7,335 bases of DNA from CAYPOY01 sp964412395 (GTDB lineage Bacteria; Chloroflexota; Anaerolineae; B4-G1), in NCBI GenBank assembly GCA_964412395.1, contig CAYPOY010000270.1, positions 1 through 7,335 of the forward strand, given 5' to 3'. A program made the position numbers and the translations under genes. This document shows, one piece after another, positions 5,328 through 7,335 of the stretch. The notes under the pieces were generated by a model. The model saw only the letters and a program-made list of their open reading frames with translations, searched no databases and was not told the DNA's origin. How positions within the stretch are numbered: position 1 is the first letter of the stretch; every line of letters begins with the position of its first letter.

Positions 5328-7253
5328 TCAAGTTGCGACTGGGAGGGTGGCGTTAATACGTGTGAATACCTTTTCAAATCGATCAAGAGTTGCCTTGCTG
5401 AACTTCGGAAGCATCTCGTCACGATGGCGCAGCAACACTTCTGCAGGTCGACCATGGTCAAAGCGATTGATGCCCTGGTGCCGGGCAATACGAGACACAA
5501 GAGGGTCTGTGCCAGTAAGACCGGTTGGGATTACAGTTGTACCAAACGCGCGATTGTACAAGAGCAAATAATCCTCAACCGTAAAGACATCCTCAATATC
5601 TGCGAGTTTTCGACCAAGAGTTTCTCCAACAGTTATGATGCGCTTGTGTGCAAGATATCCTTCATCAGCGAGTCTCGACAGCCGCTGGTTTCCACCTTTG
5701 CGTGCATCGATTAGAATGGTCACGTCAAGGTGATGCCCAAGAAGCGCAACGAAAGTTGGGATTAGATCTGCCCCTCCGGTTGGAACAATGGACCAATGTC
5801 TGTCAAGAAAGACACGGCCCTGTTCCTCAAGAAAATCCGACATAACCTGCAGGTATGTGTAGTCCGACGTTCCCTCCACTACAAGGTTGTTCGGCGCGAT
5901 GAAGAGATGCTGTACTAAGTCGTAGCCCAATGCGCCTTGTAGAGGGAAAAGTGTGTCTGGGTCTGTGCTTAATACGTCTGCGGATACTTGCGCACCATCA
6001 TCACGCCCACGGTCCTCGACAATTCTCACCCGTTCAAGTTTACCAGGTTGGATCATGAACGGCGAGTGCGTTGTGTGGATGACTTGATGCTTCGGCGCAA
6101 GCCGCTCGTCTATAAATCTCAGGAAATCCTTCTGGGCTCGCGCATGAAGGCCAAGGGCTGGCTCATCAAGGAGGATAATCAAAGGTGTATCAGCCCACGA
6201 GAACTCGTAGAAAGCAGCAAGGAATGAGAAGAACCAGCAGAAACCAGTTGAATGCTCATCAAACGGCAAAGATAGCCAGTGCTGCTCGTCTCTTATGCGA
6301 ATCTTCAACTCGTCAAAGACAGCTACAGGTTGCCTCTGTGGATTAGTCTCCCTCTCCAAGCTAATATCGATCTCAACGCGAAGTTCGGGGTTCTGCGTCC
6401 AATACTCCAGAACGTCAGCTGTGATCGCATTTGCTACGTTCTCAAGCTCCCGTTTGCGCCGTTCATAGTCGGGGTTGAGAAGATAATCTTTGTCTGCAGC
6501 AGCCAGCCTGAGCAGTGAAAGTGCAGTGCGTTGATCATCGCTCAAGGATGCCTCGTTCGTCTTCAATAATTCCCGGATCTTTACCCGCGCGGGCAGCTTG
6601 CTGTACACAGCGAAGTAGAAAAACTTTGGCAGGCGTTCATAGAGTGCGTTCTCGAGCATTTCTCGAAAGCTCGCTTTTCCCAAAGTGTCGGCAATCTTCG
6701 TCTCAAGTGCCGTGGCGGCCTGCACTGCTTCTGGTTGTTCTTCGCCGCGCGCCTTCAAGTCAGAGATGATCTGCGTGAGTGCATCGAAACTCTTCGCCTC
6801 GGCTGCCTCGCTCGCGATAGCGGGTGGAAGCTCCGCTTGCGCTATGATGTACTTCACCGTGGCCTGCTCATCCGAATCGAAGGTGTAGACGAGATGACCG
6901 CCGTAATCACGCTCCAACGTAATGGTATCCAATTTAAGAACCCCTGGCCCGAAGCGCTGTTCAAGTACTTTTCGGTCATCATCTTCGATGGCAAAGACCG
7001 CTCGCGCTGGGCGAACTCTCTCAAGATCAACACCTCGCAGGCGATCTCGCTTCTCCAACCAAGCTGGGTAATGGGCAGGCACGGAAAATGAAACCTGGGG
7101 ATGTACCGGATTCAGTCGGTAGAGAGCATGCAGAAAGGCTGTCTTGCCTGACTCGTTCTTTCCAACGAGGCATGTTACGTCATCTTGGATGCTGACATCT
7201 GTGGAATCAAGGATGTTGCGAAACAGCTTGATCTGGACTGTGATGAGCTTCAT
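5328..7253 (-). CDS. OLD-like ABC-type ATPase with C-terminal TOPRIM segment
   Basis: This is a 641-residue protein. The N-terminus is ABC/SMC-like, MKLITVQIKLFRNI, with Walker A GKNESGKT (31-38). A helical insert follows (about 125-290). The C-terminal ATPase half has FDEHSTGFCWFFSFLAAF (331-348, in the signature position), Walker B LIILLDEP with GLH (358-370) and the His switch HTTHSPFM (393-400). The TOPRIM part has LVVEGTSD (457-464, catalytic Glu-460), TGGAD (492-496), ILIDARKGG (513-521) and DIEDVF (552-557). This order is that of OLD nucleases and of the GajA-type and other defence ATPases in the AAA_15/AAA_21 group, which cut or sense nucleic acid under ATP control. The usual second acidic residue of the TOPRIM DxD is not obvious after Asp-516, so nuclease activity is uncertain. 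The start at 7253 has AAGGAG 8 bases upstream. The gene lies 117 bases before the DUF499 remnant and is probably an older member of the same defence locus. Confidence 0.87.
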   Translation of the reverse strand: MKLITVQIKLFRNILDSTDVSIQDDVTCLVGKNESGKTAFLHALYRLNPVHPQVSFSVPAHYPAWLEKRDRLRGVDLERVRPARAVFAIEDDDRKVLEQRFGPGVLKLDTITLERDYGGHLVYTFDSDEQATVKYIIAQAELPPAIASEAAEAKSFDALTQIISDLKARGEEQPEAVQAATALETKIADTLGKASFREMLENALYERLPKFFYFAVYSKLPARVKIRELLKTNEASLSDDQRTALSLLRLAAADKDYLLNPDYERRKRELENVANAITADVLEYWTQNPELRVEIDISLERETNPQRQPVAVFDELKIRIRDEQHWLSLPFDEHSTGFCWFFSFLAAFYEFSWADTPLIILLDEPALGLHARAQKDFLRFIDERLAPKHQVIHTTHSPFMIQPGKLERVRIVEDRGRDDGAQVSADVLSTDPDTLFPLQGALGYDLVQHLFIAPNNLVVEGTSDYTYLQVMSDFLEEQGRVFLDRHWSIVPTGGADLIPTFVALLGHHLDVTILIDARKGGNQRLSRLADEGYLAHKRIITVGETLGRKLADIEDVFTVEDYLLLYNRAFGTTVIPTGLTGTDPLVSRIARHQGINRFDHGRPAEVLLRHRDEMLPKFSKATLDRFEKVFTRINATLPVAT

Positions 7254-7261
7254 TGTGCTAA

Positions 7262-7267
7262 CTCCTT
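7262..7267 (-). promoter_or_regulatory. Shine-Dalgarno site of the OLD-like ATPase
   Basis: AAGGAG on the minus strand lies 8 bases upstream of the ATG at 7253. It supports that start codon. Confidence 0.7.
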
Positions 7268-7296
7268 TTCCTGGTCGCTACCTGATTGACGGACAA

Positions 7297-7324
7297 ATTT
7301 AAGGTAAGCCGAAGCAAGACACAA
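7297..7324 (-). promoter_or_regulatory. Possible promoter upstream of the OLD-like ATPase
   Basis: On the minus strand TTGTGT (7319-7324) and TTAAAT (7297-7302) are separated by 16 bases and lie about 45 bases before the ATG. The match to a sigma-70 site is modest and the window ends just beyond. Bases 7254-7335 otherwise show no gene I can support. Confidence 0.22.
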
Positions 7325-7335
7325 CCCACGCGCGC

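Noticed and set aside
5043..5714. Plus-strand open frame of 223 codons running antiparallel to the end of the OLD-like gene, the remnant and the leader.
   Set aside because: Its residues are the antisense of well-supported genes, it shows no domain, and no good ribosome site precedes it.

Overview
The window is a minus-strand gene cluster of defence or programmed-cell-death type. Read in the direction of transcription (high to low coordinates) it holds five items. (1) A 641-residue OLD-like ATPase with a TOPRIM segment (5328-7253). (2) A 36-codon remnant of the 5' end of a DUF499-type gene (5100-5210). (3) A 137-residue small protein that looks like a BELL-type or effector-associated partner (4650-5063). 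(4) A 1447-residue NB-ARC STAND/NLR-like ATPase with a roughly 1000-residue C-terminal putative sensor (286-4629). (5) The first 96 codons of a DUF499-like P-loop ATPase that runs off the left edge (1-289). No plus-strand gene is convincing, and no gene-free stretch exceeds 120 bases.

The main result is a short motif shared by the two adjacent genes. The C-terminus of the small protein reads RVDKIISIGHAGVVNID. The STAND protein carries HVEKLINIAQARVVLI just before its nucleotide-binding domain. The two match at 8 of 16 positions, with conservative changes at most others. A C-terminal motif on a small helical protein matched to an N-terminal motif on the neighbouring NLR is the layout described for bacterial amyloid signalling (BASS motifs, BELL effectors) and, more broadly, for effector-associated domains that link STAND proteins to effectors. 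I infer a two-gene receptor/effector pair: the STAND ATPase senses something, oligomerises, and recruits or templates the small protein through the motif. The exact motif family cannot be settled by reading alone.

The second result concerns how the locus was built. The 5' end of the DUF499 gene occurs twice, once intact at the left edge and once as a remnant just upstream of the small protein. The receptor/effector pair therefore sits between two diverged copies of a DUF499 start. Both copies are GC-rich (about 67% and 63% by hand count), whereas sampled stretches of the STAND sensor region are 42-50%. The STAND stop codon overlaps the intact DUF499 start (ATGA), so the pair is spliced exactly onto the front of the DUF499 gene. 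This suggests that a cell-death module entered an existing DUF499 defence-type operon by recombination.

The organism cannot be named. It is a bacterium with moderate to high GC, normal Shine-Dalgarno sites and large NB-ARC proteins, which fits filamentous or multicellular groups such as Chloroflexota. That assignment is a guess from protein style.
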